Below are positions 21,930 to 31,017 of a DNA stretch of 64,000 bases, piece by piece; within the stretch, counting starts at the first letter, position 1, and each line of letters opens with the position of its first letter. The DNA is from Nonomuraea muscovyensis (lineage in GTDB: Bacteria; Actinomycetota; Actinomycetes; Streptosporangiales; Streptosporangiaceae). Under the pieces are notes generated by a model, which had not been told where the DNA came from, made no database searches, and saw only the letters and a program-made list of their open reading frames with translations. The position numbers were made by a program, and so were the translations under genes. The DNA is taken from assembly GCF_014207745.1 (NCBI RefSeq), contig NZ_JACHJB010000001.1, positions 1,488,001 through 1,552,000 on the forward strand, read 5' to 3'.

Positions 21930-23993
21930 ATGAGTGAGAGCTTCCCGCGCCTGTCGGCCCGGACCCGCCGGTTCACCCTCGGGGTTCCCCGGGGGTTCAC
22001 GATCTCTCCTGACGGCGGCAGGGTGATGTTCCTGCGCACCGGGTCCGGCACCGACCCGGTCACCTGCCTTTGGGAGCTCGACACCGAGACCCACGTCGAG
22101 CGTCTCGTGGTCGACCCCCGGGCGCTCGACGCCGACGGCGACGAGCTGCCGCCCGAGGAGCGGGCCAGGCGCGAGCGCAGCCGCGAGCAGGCGGGCGGCG
22201 TCGTCGCCTACAGCACCGACGCCGCGGTGACCACGGCCGTGTTCGCCCTGTCGGGCGGCCTCTACGTGACCGACCTGGCGAGCGGGCGGACCCGGCGGCT
22301 CGACGTCCCGGGCGCGGTGATCGACCCGCGGCTGTCGCCCGACGGGCGGCATGTCGCGTACGTCTCCGAGGGGGCGCTGCGCGTGCAGGACCTCGCGTCG
22401 GGAGAGGACCGCGCGCTGGCGGCGCCCGAATCGCCGACGGTCACCTACGGGCTGGCGGAGTTCATCGCGTCCGAGGAGCTCGACCGGATGCGCGGCCACT
22501 GGTGGTCGCCGGCCGGCGACGCGCTGCTGGTCGAACGGGTGGACGAGGCGCCGGTGCAGGTCTGGCACATCGCCGACCCGGCCAACCCCGACCGGCCGGC
22601 CGTGGCCCAGCGCTATCCCGCGGCCGGCACGCCCAACGCCCTCACCGAGCTGTTCGTGCTGGGCCTCGACGGGTCGCGGGTGGCGGTGCCGTACGACGAC
22701 GAGTACCTGACGACGGCCGCCTGGGACTCCCACGCGCTGTCGATCGTGACCATGCCGCGCGACCAGAAGACACTGCGGCTGTTCGCGGTGGACCCTGCGA
22801 CGGGCGCGGCCACGCCGGTGCGCGAGGAGACCGACCCGGCCTGGGTGGACGTGGTCCCGGGCGTTCCGGCCCACCTGGACGACGGCTCGCTGGTGTGGGT
22901 GGCGGGCGCCGAGGGCGGCAGCCGGTTGTTCGTCGGCGACCGCGCGGTCACGCCGCCCACCCTGCAGGTGCGGGCGGTGCTCGACGTCGACCACGACAGT
23001 GTCCTGTTCAGCGCCAGCGGCGACCCGACCGAGATCCAGTTGTGGACGTGGGACGGCCACTCGCTGCTGCCCGTCTCGACCCGTTCGGGGGTGTTCTCGG
23101 GGCGGATGGCGGGTGGGGTCGGCGTCCTCACCGAGCAGAGCCTCGACGCCGAGGGGGTCTCGACGACCGTGGTGCGCCGCGACGGCATGGCGATCCCGAT
23201 CCCGTCGCGGGCCGAGCGTCCCGGCCTCGACCTGCGGGTCTCGCTCGGCCGTTCCGGCCGGCGCGAGCTGGCCACCGCCGTGGTGCTGCCCACCTGGTAC
23301 GAGCCCGGTTCGGGCCGGCTGCCCGTCCTCATGGACCCGTACGGCGGGCCGCACGCGCAGCGGGTGCTCAACCGGCGCGGCGGCTACCTGGAGAGCCAGT
23401 GGTTCGCCGAGCAGGGGTTCGCCGTCGTCGTGGCCGACGGCCGCGGCACTCCCGGTCGCGGCCCGGCCTTCGAGCGGGCCGTGCTCAACGACCTCGCGAC
23501 GCCCGCGCTGGAGGACCAGATCGACGCCCTGCAGGGTGTGGCCGAGCAGTATCCCGACGACCTCGACCTGACCCGGGTGGCCATCCGCGGCTGGTCGTTC
23601 GGCGGGTTCCTGGCGGCGCTGGCGGTGCTGCGCAGGCCGGACGTGTTCCACGCCGCGGTCGCGGGTGCTCCGGTGACCGACTGGCGGCTGTACGACACCG
23701 CCTACACCGAGCGTTATCTGGGGCATCCCACCGAACAGCCGGACGTGTACGACAAATCCTCGCTTTTCGGCGACGCCGCCAAGCTCGAGCGCCCACTGCT
23801 GCTGATCCACGGGCTGGCCGACGACAACGTCGTCGCCGCCCACACGCTCCGCCTGTCGTCCGCGCTTCTCGCGGCCGGCCGCCAGCACAGCGTCCTCCCC
23901 TTGTCCGGTGTCACCCACATGACGCCGCAGGAGGTCGTGGCGGAGAACCTGTTGCTGCTCCAGGTCGACTTCCTCAAGAGGTCGCTGGGCTGA
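21930..23993 (+). CDS. S9-family prolyl oligopeptidase/dipeptidyl peptidase IV-like
   Basis: A 687-residue cytosolic-type serine peptidase. An N-terminal beta-propeller (about 1-420, with repeated sheets such as RLSPDGRHVAYVS) is followed by an alpha/beta-hydrolase domain with MDPYGGPHAQRV, the nucleophile elbow GWSFGG (Ser556), the Asp region GLADDNV and the His in GVTHMTP. The Glu-containing block AEFIASEELDRMRGHWWSP resembles the DPP-IV substrate amine-binding helix, so X-Pro dipeptidyl cleavage is plausible. ATG 21930 is preceded by GGCAGG. The long upstream extension of the frame is antisense to mshB. The stop shares a base with the downstream UvrA-like remnant. Confidence 0.92.
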   Translation: MSESFPRLSARTRRFTLGVPRGFTISPDGGRVMFLRTGSGTDPVTCLWELDTETHVERLVVDPRALDADGDELPPEERARRERSREQAGGVVAYSTDAAVTTAVFALSGGLYVTDLASGRTRRLDVPGAVIDPRLSPDGRHVAYVSEGALRVQDLASGEDRALAAPESPTVTYGLAEFIASEELDRMRGHWWSPAGDALLVERVDEAPVQVWHIADPANPDRPAVAQRYPAAGTPNALTELFVLGLDGSRVAVPYDDEYLTTAAWDSHALSIVTMPRDQKTLRLFAVDPATGAATPVREETDPAWVDVVPGVPAHLDDGSLVWVAGAEGGSRLFVGDRAVTPPTLQVRAVLDVDHDSVLFSASGDPTEIQLWTWDGHSLLPVSTRSGVFSGRMAGGVGVLTEQSLDAEGVSTTVVRRDGMAIPIPSRAERPGLDLRVSLGRSGRRELATAVVLPTWYEPGSGRLPVLMDPYGGPHAQRVLNRRGGYLESQWFAEQGFAVVVADGRGTPGRGPAFERAVLNDLATPALEDQIDALQGVAEQYPDDLDLTRVAIRGWSFGGFLAALAVLRRPDVFHAAVAGAPVTDWRLYDTAYTERYLGHPTEQPDVYDKSSLFGDAAKLERPLLLIHGLADDNVVAAHTLRLSSALLAAGRQHSVLPLSGVTHMTPQEVVAENLLLLQVDFLKRSLG

Positions 23994-24402
23994 TGACGTC
24001 CCGTTCACCCTCCCTCTTCGGTGGAAGGGCGAACGGCAGCGTCCGCGTCGTCGGCGCGCGCGTGCGACTCCTCAAGGACGTGCCGCTGGAGATCCCCAGG
24101 AACGACATCACCGTGTTCACGGGAGTGTCCGGCTCCGGCAGGTCCTCGATCGTGTTCGACACCGTGGCGGTGGAGGCGCGGCGGCAGTTCCACGGGATGT
24201 TCGGCTGGTTCATCCGCGCCTGCTGCCCACGTACGAGCGGCCGCGCGCCGACGCCGTCGACAGCCTGACGACGGCGTCGTCTGCCGGAGGGCGCCGCCCG
24301 TGCGCATCGACGGCCGGAACATCACCGGCCACACCCGCGTGCAGGTCACCGACCTGATCGAGGTGCCGGCCGGGCTCGACTCGCGCTGCGCCGAGGGGCG
24401 GG
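23993..24402 (+). pseudogene. Decayed UvrA-like ABC ATPase, only N-terminal fragments left
   Basis: The ATG overlaps the peptidase stop. The first frame reads VRVVGARVRLLKDVPLEIP and VFTGVSGSGRSSIVFDTVA, a clear UvrA-type first Walker A in which the P-loop Lys is Arg (GSGRSS). Around 24223 the homology moves to another frame (LPTYERPRADAVDSLTTA) and around 24300 to the third (RIDGRNITGHTRVQVTDLIE), with material missing between. Intact relatives are ~750-residue UvrA-like proteins of actinomycetes, some tied to drug resistance. Two frame changes and the loss of everything after the first ~130 codons mean it is not functional. Confidence 0.85.
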
Positions 24403-24489
24403 ATGACATCCCGTGGTCTGATTCGGCTCCCGCAGAACCAGACCACGGTCCGACGCGGCCGGGGCCATGCTTCGGGGATCGTTACCGGC

Positions 24490-26073
24490 ATGCTCACCTC
24501 GATCACCGTCGCGCTGGCCCTGCTCGGGGCGGGCTCGCCCGTCTTGAGCCCGGTCACGGGCGCGCCCCTCCCGAGCGCGCGCACCGGCGTGCCCCTCGGC
24601 AGCACGTCGGCCACCCCGGCGCAGCGCCTTCCGGCCCGCGCGGCCCTCACCACCACGCCCGCCTCCCGAGCCCGCACCACCACCTTCCCCGCCACACCCG
24701 CCGCCCTCACCAGCACGTCCGCTGCCCGCTCCGCCGCTTCCACGCACCGAGCCGCCGCGCTCGACTGGCGCCCGTGCCCCGACGACAAGGTCGGCATGGA
24801 GTGCGCCGACCTGCGGGTCCCGGTCGACTGGAAGCAGCCCGGCGGCCGTGAGATCACCCTGAAGCTGGGACGGCTCCGGGCCACCGGCGCCTCCGAGGGC
24901 TCCCTCCTGGTCGCCTACGGCGGCCCCGGCGGCCCCGGCCTCGCCCTCACCCGGTCGGCGGCGCACGGCTGGTGGACCGACCTCAGGCGGCGCATGGACA
25001 TCGTCACGTGGGACACCCGCGGCTACGGCGAGCAGTTCGGCGGCCTCAGCACCGGCCTGCCCTGCACCTGGACCCGCCTCCCGCTGCCCGCCTTCCCCAC
25101 CGACGACGCCGGCTTCGGCCGGCTGTCCGACACCAACCGCGGCTACGCCGAGGCCTGCCGCGCCAAGGACCCCGAGCTGTTCGCCCACATGAGCTCGGCC
25201 GACCACGCCCGCGACATGGAGGCCATCCGCAAGGCGCTCGGCGACGCCAAGCTCAACTACTACGGCGCCTCCTACGCGGGCTTCTACGGCCAGGCCTACG
25301 CCCGCCTCTTCCCCGGCCAGGTGCGCACGATGGTGCTCGACGGCACCTGGAGCCACAGTGCCGCCGACTTCTCCGGTGAGCTGGTGGCGATGGCCAGGAG
25401 CAACCAGGAGGCCCTCGATCGGTTCTTCGACTGGTGCGCCGGTGACGGCAAGTGCCGCGGTGCCCGTGGCCAGTGGCGCCGCCTGGTCGCCCGAGCCGAG
25501 CGCGACCCCGTCCCGGCCAGGCGGGCGGGCATCGCCTACACCGGTCGCGACCTGCAGGCGTTCGCCATCGGCGCCGCCCGGCAGGGCGTCAAGGCGTGGC
25601 CGGAGCTCGCCGCCGACATCCGCGAGGCGGCCGCCGGCGACGCCTCAGGCTTCGTCCCCGACCGCGGCCTGCGCTATCCCGACCAGGCGACGGGCGTCAC
25701 CGAGTGCACCGACTGGCCGCGCCCGGCCGACCGCTCCGAGCTGGAGGCGACGATCGCCCGCCTCCGCAGGGCCGCACCCGACGCCGGCACCGCCAACACC
25801 CTGGCGACGGGCACACTCGGCTGCATCGGCTGGCCGGTGCCCGTGACCAACCCACCCGCCCCGCTGCCCAAGGGCCTGCCCCCGCTGCTCGGCGCAGGCG
25901 CCTGGGGCGAGTCCGACGCCGTCCAACGGGTGGTCCAGCAGGTGCCAGGCAGCGCCGTCATCCGTCACGAAGGTCCCGGCCACACCCTCTACGGCACCAA
26001 CACCTGCGCCCGCGCCCACATCAACCGCTACGTCACCGACCGCTCCCTCCCGCCGGCACCGACCAACTGCTGA
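24490..26073 (+). CDS. TAP-family alpha/beta hydrolase, secreted, catalytic Asp apparently missing
   Basis: A 527-residue relative of tripeptidyl aminopeptidase (S33). ATG 24490 gives a signal-like segment (LTSITVALALLGAGSPV) and then an Ala/Thr-rich region. Family blocks are DWRPCPDD, CADLRVPVDW, GGPGGPGLAL, VTWDTRGYG and the nucleophile elbow YYGASYAGFYGQ (Ser261). The C-terminal domain ends GPGHTLYGTNTC, which supplies the His. Where relatives have an RxDPxTP segment carrying the catalytic Asp, this protein reads PPLLGAGAWGESDAVQR, so the acid seems lost or replaced. Four or more Cys suggest disulfides. It may be inactive or use another acid. Confidence 0.8.
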   Translation: MLTSITVALALLGAGSPVLSPVTGAPLPSARTGVPLGSTSATPAQRLPARAALTTTPASRARTTTFPATPAALTSTSAARSAASTHRAAALDWRPCPDDKVGMECADLRVPVDWKQPGGREITLKLGRLRATGASEGSLLVAYGGPGGPGLALTRSAAHGWWTDLRRRMDIVTWDTRGYGEQFGGLSTGLPCTWTRLPLPAFPTDDAGFGRLSDTNRGYAEACRAKDPELFAHMSSADHARDMEAIRKALGDAKLNYYGASYAGFYGQAYARLFPGQVRTMVLDGTWSHSAADFSGELVAMARSNQEALDRFFDWCAGDGKCRGARGQWRRLVARAERDPVPARRAGIAYTGRDLQAFAIGAARQGVKAWPELAADIREAAAGDASGFVPDRGLRYPDQATGVTECTDWPRPADRSELEATIARLRRAAPDAGTANTLATGTLGCIGWPVPVTNPPAPLPKGLPPLLGAGAWGESDAVQRVVQQVPGSAVIRHEGPGHTLYGTNTCARAHINRYVTDRSLPPAPTNC

Positions 26074-26174
26074 CTCCGCCGTCCATCGCCACAAGCCCAG
26101 CGGCCATCGGCACAGGCCCTGCCGTCATCGGCACAGGCTCAACCGGCCGTCAGCGCAGACTGCCGGGCGGCAGG

Positions 26175-26987
26175 TCAGAGCTTCCTCGCGGTCACGAGGG
26201 CGAAGCTGAGAAACTCGCCGTCGTCCTCGGTCAGCATGTCGATCACCGGCTGGTGCGGTCCGGGCCCGTCCGGCGCGACCTCGGCACACGCCCGGGCCCA
26301 CAGCAGCCAGTCGTGCCAGCCGTCCTCCTGCAGCCGCGCCGAGGTGACCGTCACCAGTTCCGTGATCTCCCACTGGAAACGCCACCACGGCGCGGTGTGC
26401 CAGGCGATGGCCTCCCAGCCGACGACTTTCTTGATGTGCGGGGGGATCGCCCCCATGTCCCGCACCTCCCGCGTCATCCCGGGCGTCGCCATCCCGAGCT
26501 GCCCACCCGGCCGCAGAAACCTCACCAGATACGGCAGATAGCCGTCAGCCGTACCGAAATACTCGAAGGCGTCAATGCTCACGATCGCATCGAAACTCTC
26601 CTCCTCGAACGGCAGCGTGTGCGCCTCCGCCCGCACGGCCTCCACCTGCCCGCCGACCCCTGCCTCGGCGAAGACGGCCGCCGCCTCTCCCGCGTCCACC
26701 CACCAGTCCGCCGCGACGACCCGCACCCCGAACTCCCGAGCCAGGAAGACCGACGTGGCACCCTTTCCCGATCCGAGGTCCAGCACCCGCATCCCCGGCC
26801 GCAGTTCGAGATCCCCCACCAGGTTCTCCAGCAACCACAGGGGATGAGGCCCCATGTCCAGCCGGAGCAACCAGGCCGGGTCATAGGCGGACGAACGCGG
26901 ATACCGGGCGGGACGTACGAGGTCATCGAGAGCAGTCACACCGCGACCCAAGCCGCCCACACCACTCTCACGCAAACGCTTTTCCAT
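26175..26987 (-). CDS. Class I SAM-dependent methyltransferase, small-molecule type
   Basis: A 270-residue methyltransferase: motif [19 protein letters not shown], acidic residue in VVAADWWV, motif II region [14 protein letters not shown] and motif [17 protein letters not shown]. The [18 protein letters not shown] block and the aromatic-rich [13 protein letters not shown] segment are seen in a family of cyclopropane-synthase-like or sterol-type methyltransferases. I chose ATG 26987 (MEKRLRES). The open frame continues to a GTG at 27068, which would add 27 residues without motifs; the GGAGGGG next to 26987 is rather close, so the start is not settled. Convergent with the TAP-like hydrolase. 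Confidence 0.8.
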   Translation of the reverse strand: MEKRLRESGVGGLGRGVTALDDLVRPARYPRSSAYDPAWLLRLDMGPHPLWLLENLVGDLELRPGMRVLDLGSGKGATSVFLAREFGVRVVAADWWVDAGEAAAVFAEAGVGGQVEAVRAEAHTLPFEEESFDAIVSIDAFEYFGTADGYLPYLVRFLRPGGQLGMATPGMTREVRDMGAIPPHIKKVVGWEAIAWHTAPWWRFQWEITELVTVTSARLQEDGWHDWLLWARACAEVAPDGPGPHQPVIDMLTEDDGEFLSFALVTARKL

Positions 26988-27089
26988 CCCCTCCGCCGTT
27001 TCAGGGCCCACCGGCACTTCACACGAATCGGCTGCTTTTGTCCCGCTATGCGGGAGGGTCGGCTTCACCCCGGGCTGAGGCCCGAAGCA

Positions 27090-27108
27090 CTACCGACGAT
27101 TTCGGTAG
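27090..27108. promoter_or_regulatory. Inverted repeat in the divergent methyltransferase/epoxide hydrolase region
   Basis: CTACCGA-CGATT-TCGGTAG has 7-bp perfect arms and sits between the divergent starts at 26987 and 27275. It is a reasonable operator or promoter-associated dyad. No regulator gene is next to it. The rest of the 287-bp region shows nothing else I can support. Confidence 0.35.
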
Positions 27109-27274
27109 CACCAAGCAGGAGGGCCACGGAGGCCGACTCCGCCCCCGTGCACCGGCTCACCAGCAGTACGCGGACAGGCGCCGGTGGAGGTTTCCGGTGC
27201 GGTCCTGGAAAGAAGGGCTCGGCGGAGCGGATCGCGGACGGAGGTTGACCGCGAACCTTCCTAGGGTCGAAGGC

Positions 27275-28375
27275 ATGGCACAGGACAACACCCCCGTTCC
27301 CTTCCGCGTCGACGTACCGCAGTCCGAGCTGGACGACCTGCGCGCCCGGCTGAGCGCCACCCGCTGGCCGGCCGAGTTGCCGGGCGTCGGCTGGGACCGC
27401 GGCACGCCGCTGGCACATGTCAAGGAGCTGGCCGACTACTGGGGCTCGGGCTTCGACTGGCGGGCGCAGGAGCGGCGGCTCAACGAACTGCCCCAGTTCA
27501 CCGCCGTCATCGACGGCCAGCGGATCCACTTCGCGCACATCCGCTCCGACGACCCGGACGCCCTGCCACTGATGCTGCTGCATGGCTGGCCCGGCTCGTT
27601 CCTGGAGTTCCTGGACGTGATCGAGCCGCTGCGCAAGGACTTCCACCTGGTGATCCCGTCGATCCCGGGCTTCACGTTCTCCGCCCCGCTGGCGGAGTCA
27701 GGCTGGACGGCCGCGCGCATCGCCGGCGCGTTCGTCCAGCTGATGGCACTGCTGGGGTACGAGCGGTACGGGGTCCAGGGCGGCGACACCGGGGCGTTCG
27801 TCGCGCCGGAGATAGGCCACCTGGACGCCGAACGCGTCGCCGGCGTCCACCTCAGCGCTGTCCTGTCGTTCCCGGCGGGCGACGAGGAGGAAGACGCCCG
27901 GCTGTCGGACGTGGAGCGACGGCGGATCGAGGAACTCGACGAGGCGACCGCCGGGTACGTCGCCATCCAGTCGCGCTCGCCGCAGACGCTCGCCTACGGC
28001 CTGACCGACTCCCCCGCCGGGCTGCTCGCCTGGATCGCCGAGATCTTCCACCGGTGGGCCGGCGGGCCCGTCGACCGGGACCGGTTCCTGGCGAACGTCA
28101 CCCTCTACTGGCTGACCCGGACGGCCGGCTCCTCGGCCCAGGTGTACTACGAGCAGTCCAACGACCCGGCGGCGTGGATGCCGAAGCCGCGCGGCACGGT
28201 GCCGACGGGCGTGCTACTCGCCGCGTCGCACGAGTACGCCATCCGGCCGTACGCGGAACGGGACCACGCCATCGTGCACTGGTCGCAGCAGGAGACCGGC
28301 GGTCACTTCTTCGCCCTGGAGGAGCCGGAGCTGTTCGCCGAGGACGTGCGAGCGTTCTTCCACAGCCTGACCTGA
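27275..28375 (+). CDS. Epoxide hydrolase, microsomal-type alpha/beta hydrolase
   Basis: A 366-residue epoxide hydrolase with the N-terminal EHN domain ([55 protein letters not shown]), the oxyanion motif [12 protein letters not shown], nucleophile Asp171 in [15 protein letters not shown], and the C-terminal His region [17 protein letters not shown]. The lid region has the Tyr-rich Y-Y-E-Q segment expected for epoxide activation. ATG 27275 follows AGGGTCGAAGGC. Such enzymes open epoxides to diols, and a natural-product or detoxification role is likely. Whether it works with the divergent methyltransferase is unknown. Confidence 0.92.
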   Translation: MAQDNTPVPFRVDVPQSELDDLRARLSATRWPAELPGVGWDRGTPLAHVKELADYWGSGFDWRAQERRLNELPQFTAVIDGQRIHFAHIRSDDPDALPLMLLHGWPGSFLEFLDVIEPLRKDFHLVIPSIPGFTFSAPLAESGWTAARIAGAFVQLMALLGYERYGVQGGDTGAFVAPEIGHLDAERVAGVHLSAVLSFPAGDEEEDARLSDVERRRIEELDEATAGYVAIQSRSPQTLAYGLTDSPAGLLAWIAEIFHRWAGGPVDRDRFLANVTLYWLTRTAGSSAQVYYEQSNDPAAWMPKPRGTVPTGVLLAASHEYAIRPYAERDHAIVHWSQQETGGHFFALEEPELFAEDVRAFFHSLT

Positions 28376-28460
28376 GCGCCCAGGCCACCTGACCCGCCCG
28401 CCTGATTACACGCCACCTGCGGACCGGCCTGCCCGAGTCGACCCACCTACGAGCGACACA

Positions 28461-28708
28461 CCGTACACGGGACCAGCCGTACACGGGACCAGCCCCGCAC
28501 GGAGCCAACCCCACGCGGAACCAACCCCACACGGGACCGCACGGGACCAGCCCCACGGGGGACCGCACGGAACCAGCCCCGCACGGAACCAGCCGTACGC
28601 GGAACCACACGGGACCAGCCCCACACGGGACCACGCGGAACCAGCCCCACACGGGACCACGCGGAACCACGCGGAACCAGCCCCACGCGGGACCAGCCGT
28701 ACGCGGGC
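28461..28708. repeat. Intergenic minisatellite of mixed 16-bp and 10-bp units
   Basis: Eleven 16-bp units of type CCAGCCCCACACGGGA alternate irregularly with six 10-bp units such as CCACGCGGAA, preceded by one partial unit. The 10-bp unit equals the 16-bp unit with six inner bases removed. The tract fills most of the 437-bp gap between the epoxide hydrolase and the first NmrA-like gene. Long minus-strand open frames through it only reflect the periodicity. No spacers are present, so it is not a CRISPR array. Confidence 0.85.
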
Positions 28709-28812
28709 TGGCTGTAGGCCGACCTGAGCCCCGGCCGGCGGAGCAGGCTCAGGTCGGGCCACGGGCCGGGGCCGGTGCTCGCCGGTTCTGGTGGGCCGGC
28801 GAGCAGGGGCGG

Positions 28813-29652
28813 TCAGCCGCCGAAGGCCGCCGCGTTCTCGCGTACCCACTGCGCGAACGTGCGGGCGGGCCTGCCGGTGACCTGCTCGACGGTCGGCAGG
28901 ATGGTGTCGCCGGGGATCGGCGGGTCGGTCCGCATCGCCAGGAAGAACGCGACGTCCTCCTCCGAGTAACCCTCCCGGCGCCACTGCTCGACAACCTCGT
29001 CCGTGCCAAGCGGCACGTAACGCACTTCGCGGCCGAGGACCTCGGCGATCGTGCTGACCTTCTCGGCCGGAGTCAGGGCCTCGGGCCCGGTGAGCCAGTA
29101 CTCCTGGCCCGCGTGGCCGTCGCCGGTGAGCGCCGCCGCGGCGACCGCCGCGATGTCCGCATCGTGGATCATGGCGCTCTTGGCCTCCGGGAACGCCTCC
29201 CGCACGACTCCCTCGGTTCGTACGGACTCGGCCCACTCCAGGGCGTTGGACATGAACTCGACCGGTGCGAGGTGGGTCCACCCCAGCCCACCGGCCTCCA
29301 CCGCCTCCTCCAGCGGGCTCTTGCCCACGTCGCCCTTGAGGATCGTCACCTTGCGTACGCCGGCCTTTCGGGCCAGGGCGACGATCTCCGGCCCGTTCGT
29401 GAGGGGCGAGAAGTCCTCCCCGTTGAAGCTGATCAGGTGCGCGGCACCGACACCGGTGAAGGCGGCGGCCAGCGACGAGGTGTCAGACAGGTTGCCGGCG
29501 ACGGCTTCGGCGCCCGCGGGGAGGTTCGCCTTCGCGGGGTCGCGGGTGAGTGCGCGGACCCGGTGGCCCGCCGTGAGGAGCTGCTCGACGAGGGGGCGAC
29601 CGACGTTTCCGGTGGCGCCGGCGACAAGGATGATCGGAGATTCGGATGTCAT
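28813..29652 (-). CDS. NmrA-like atypical short-chain dehydrogenase
   Basis: A 279-residue NAD(P)-binding protein. The nucleotide motif is ILVAGATGNVGRPLVEQL, with HRVRALTRDPAK following, and the chain then runs through LISFNGEDF, KVTILKGDV, LAPVEFMSNALEW and DIAAVAAAAL. The active-site YxxxK of classical SDRs is absent, as in the atypical (a5) NmrA group, which sense redox state or reduce quinones. It diverges from a WYL regulator 62 bp away, with a perfect 11-bp inverted repeat in between, so it is very probably the regulator's target. ATG start 29652. A second, related gene lies at 34830. Confidence 0.87.
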   Translation of the reverse strand: MTSESPIILVAGATGNVGRPLVEQLLTAGHRVRALTRDPAKANLPAGAEAVAGNLSDTSSLAAAFTGVGAAHLISFNGEDFSPLTNGPEIVALARKAGVRKVTILKGDVGKSPLEEAVEAGGLGWTHLAPVEFMSNALEWAESVRTEGVVREAFPEAKSAMIHDADIAAVAAAALTGDGHAGQEYWLTGPEALTPAEKVSTIAEVLGREVRYVPLGTDEVVEQWRREGYSEEDVAFFLAMRTDPPIPGDTILPTVEQVTGRPARTFAQWVRENAAAFGG

Positions 29653-29667
29653 GGCGAGAACGGTAGG

Positions 29668-29700
29668 AGCCTTCGCGGTCAGGTTCTGTCCGCGAAGGCT
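29668..29700. promoter_or_regulatory. Operator between NmrA-like gene and WYL regulator
   Basis: AGCCTTCGCGG and CCGCGAAGGCT are perfect 11-bp inverted arms separated by 11 bp. Arm centres are two helical turns apart, as for a dimer or tetramer binding one face. The repeat lies wholly within the 62-bp divergent gap, so it probably serves both promoters. The best candidate ligand is the WYL regulator itself. Confidence 0.65.
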
Positions 29701-29714
29701 GGCAGGCTGGTCTC

Positions 29715-30716
29715 GTGCTGGAAACCTCGGCCCGGCTGCTGCGGCTGCTGGGCCTGCTGCAGGCGCACCGCTACTGGTCGGGGGCGGAGCTGGCCGAACG
29801 GCTGGCCGTCAGCCCGCGCACCGTGCGGCGCGACGTCGACAAGCTGCGGCTGCTGGGCTATCCGATCGAGGCGGCCGGCGGCGTGGGCGGCGGCTACCAG
29901 CTAGGCGCGGGCGGCTCGCTGCCTCCGCTGCTGCTGGACGACGAGGAGGCGGTCGCCGTGGCGGTGGGGCTGCGGACGGCCGCCGGTGGCGCGGTCACCG
30001 GCATCGCCGAGACGTCGGTGCGGGCGCTGGCCAAGCTGGACCAGATGCTGCCTTCGCGGCTGCGCCACCAGGTGACCGCGCTCAGCTCGGCCGTGGTCAC
30101 CATGCCGATGATGGGCGCCACGGTGGACGCAACGACGCTGACCTCGCTCGCGGCGGCGGTGCGCGACCGGGAGCGGCTGCGGTTCGGCTACGTGGCGCAC
30201 GACGGCTCGCCCAGCGAGCGGGACGCGGAGCCGTACCGGCTGGTGAGCATCGGGCGGCGGTGGTACCTCTTCGGCTGGGACACCGCCCGCTCCGACTGGC
30301 GCACCTACCGGGTGGACCGGATGACGCCGCGGGTGCCCAACGGCCCGCGGTTCACACCGCGCCCGCTGCCGGCCGAGGACCTGGCCCACTACCTGACCGT
30401 CGCCACCACCACCAGTCCGCACCGCTACCAGGCGGTGCTGACCATGCACGGCTCGGCCAGGGAGGTGGCCGACGAGGTGCCGCCCACGCTGGGCGCGATC
30501 GAGGCCATCGACGAACGGACGTGCCTCCTGCGCATCGGCTCCGACAGCCTCGACCACCTCGCGGTATGGGTGGCGGCCTTCGGCTTCGACTTCGACGTGC
30601 ACGAGCCGCCGGAGCTGGTCGAGCACCTGCGCACGCTCACCACCCGCCTCCAGCGGGCGGCGTGGCCGCCGCACCCGCCCGCGACCCGGCCGCCGACGCC
30701 ACCGCGCCCTACCTGA
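29715..30716 (+). CDS. WYL-domain (YafY-type) transcriptional regulator
   Basis: A 333-residue regulator. The N-terminal HTH_11/DeoR-like winged helix reads LLRLLGLLQAHRYWSGAELA then LAVSPRTVRRDVDKLRLLGY. The WYL domain (about 150-220) contains LRFGYVAHDG and PYRLVSIGRRWYLFGWD, the motif that gives the family its name, and the WCX-like C-terminal domain ends near 315. WYL domains bind ligands such as nucleotides or ssDNA. In this gene arrangement the regulator normally controls the divergent oxidoreductase. GTG start 29715. The last ~20 residues are Pro-rich and probably unstructured. Confidence 0.9.
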   Translation: MLETSARLLRLLGLLQAHRYWSGAELAERLAVSPRTVRRDVDKLRLLGYPIEAAGGVGGGYQLGAGGSLPPLLLDDEEAVAVAVGLRTAAGGAVTGIAETSVRALAKLDQMLPSRLRHQVTALSSAVVTMPMMGATVDATTLTSLAAAVRDRERLRFGYVAHDGSPSERDAEPYRLVSIGRRWYLFGWDTARSDWRTYRVDRMTPRVPNGPRFTPRPLPAEDLAHYLTVATTTSPHRYQAVLTMHGSAREVADEVPPTLGAIEAIDERTCLLRIGSDSLDHLAVWVAAFGFDFDVHEPPELVEHLRTLTTRLQRAAWPPHPPATRPPTPPRPT

Positions 30717-30810
30717 CAGGCCGCACGAAACCCCGTCGCGGACCGACTCGCCGAGCCACGCCCCTGACGGCTCGCAACCCCCGACCCGACACCCTCCTGA
30801 CCGACCTGGC

Positions 30811-30987
30811 CGCGCGACCCCCTCCTGACCGACCCGCCACGCCACACCCCAGACGCCCGCACAACACCCGACCCCACGTTTCATCCCGACCGACCCGCGT
30901 CGCGCGACCCCTCCCGACCGACCCGCCACGCCACACCCCAGACGCCCGCACAACACCCGACCCCACGTCATCCCGACCGACCCGCGT
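30811..30987. repeat. Two-copy 90-bp tandem repeat
   Basis: Unit 1 (30811-30900) and unit 2 (30901-30987) differ by a few substitutions and a short deletion (CGTTTCATCCC against CGTCATCCC). A weaker partial copy seems to start near 30784. The units are rich in CCGACCC and end with CCGACCGACCCGCGT. They fill most of the 301-bp gap before the AlkZ-like gene. No coding or RNA signal is apparent. Confidence 0.8.
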
Positions 30988-31017
30988 CGCGACGCGCCCA
31001 GTTACCCGAGGATCCCC

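Noticed and set aside
26085..26150. Short tandem repeat (CATCGGCACAGGC) between convergent genes
   Set aside because: There are only two good copies and one poor copy, too few to separate from ordinary sequence similarity in GC-rich DNA.
28461..28708. CRISPR array
   Set aside because: Units are adjacent, short, GC-rich and without unique spacers, and no cas genes are present.
28098..29281. Minus-strand open frames with periodic VPCGAG-like repeats
   Set aside because: They are a by-product of the 16/10-bp minisatellite and of antisense sequence to the epoxide hydrolase and NmrA-like genes. Unit lengths are not multiples of three, and no start signal exists.
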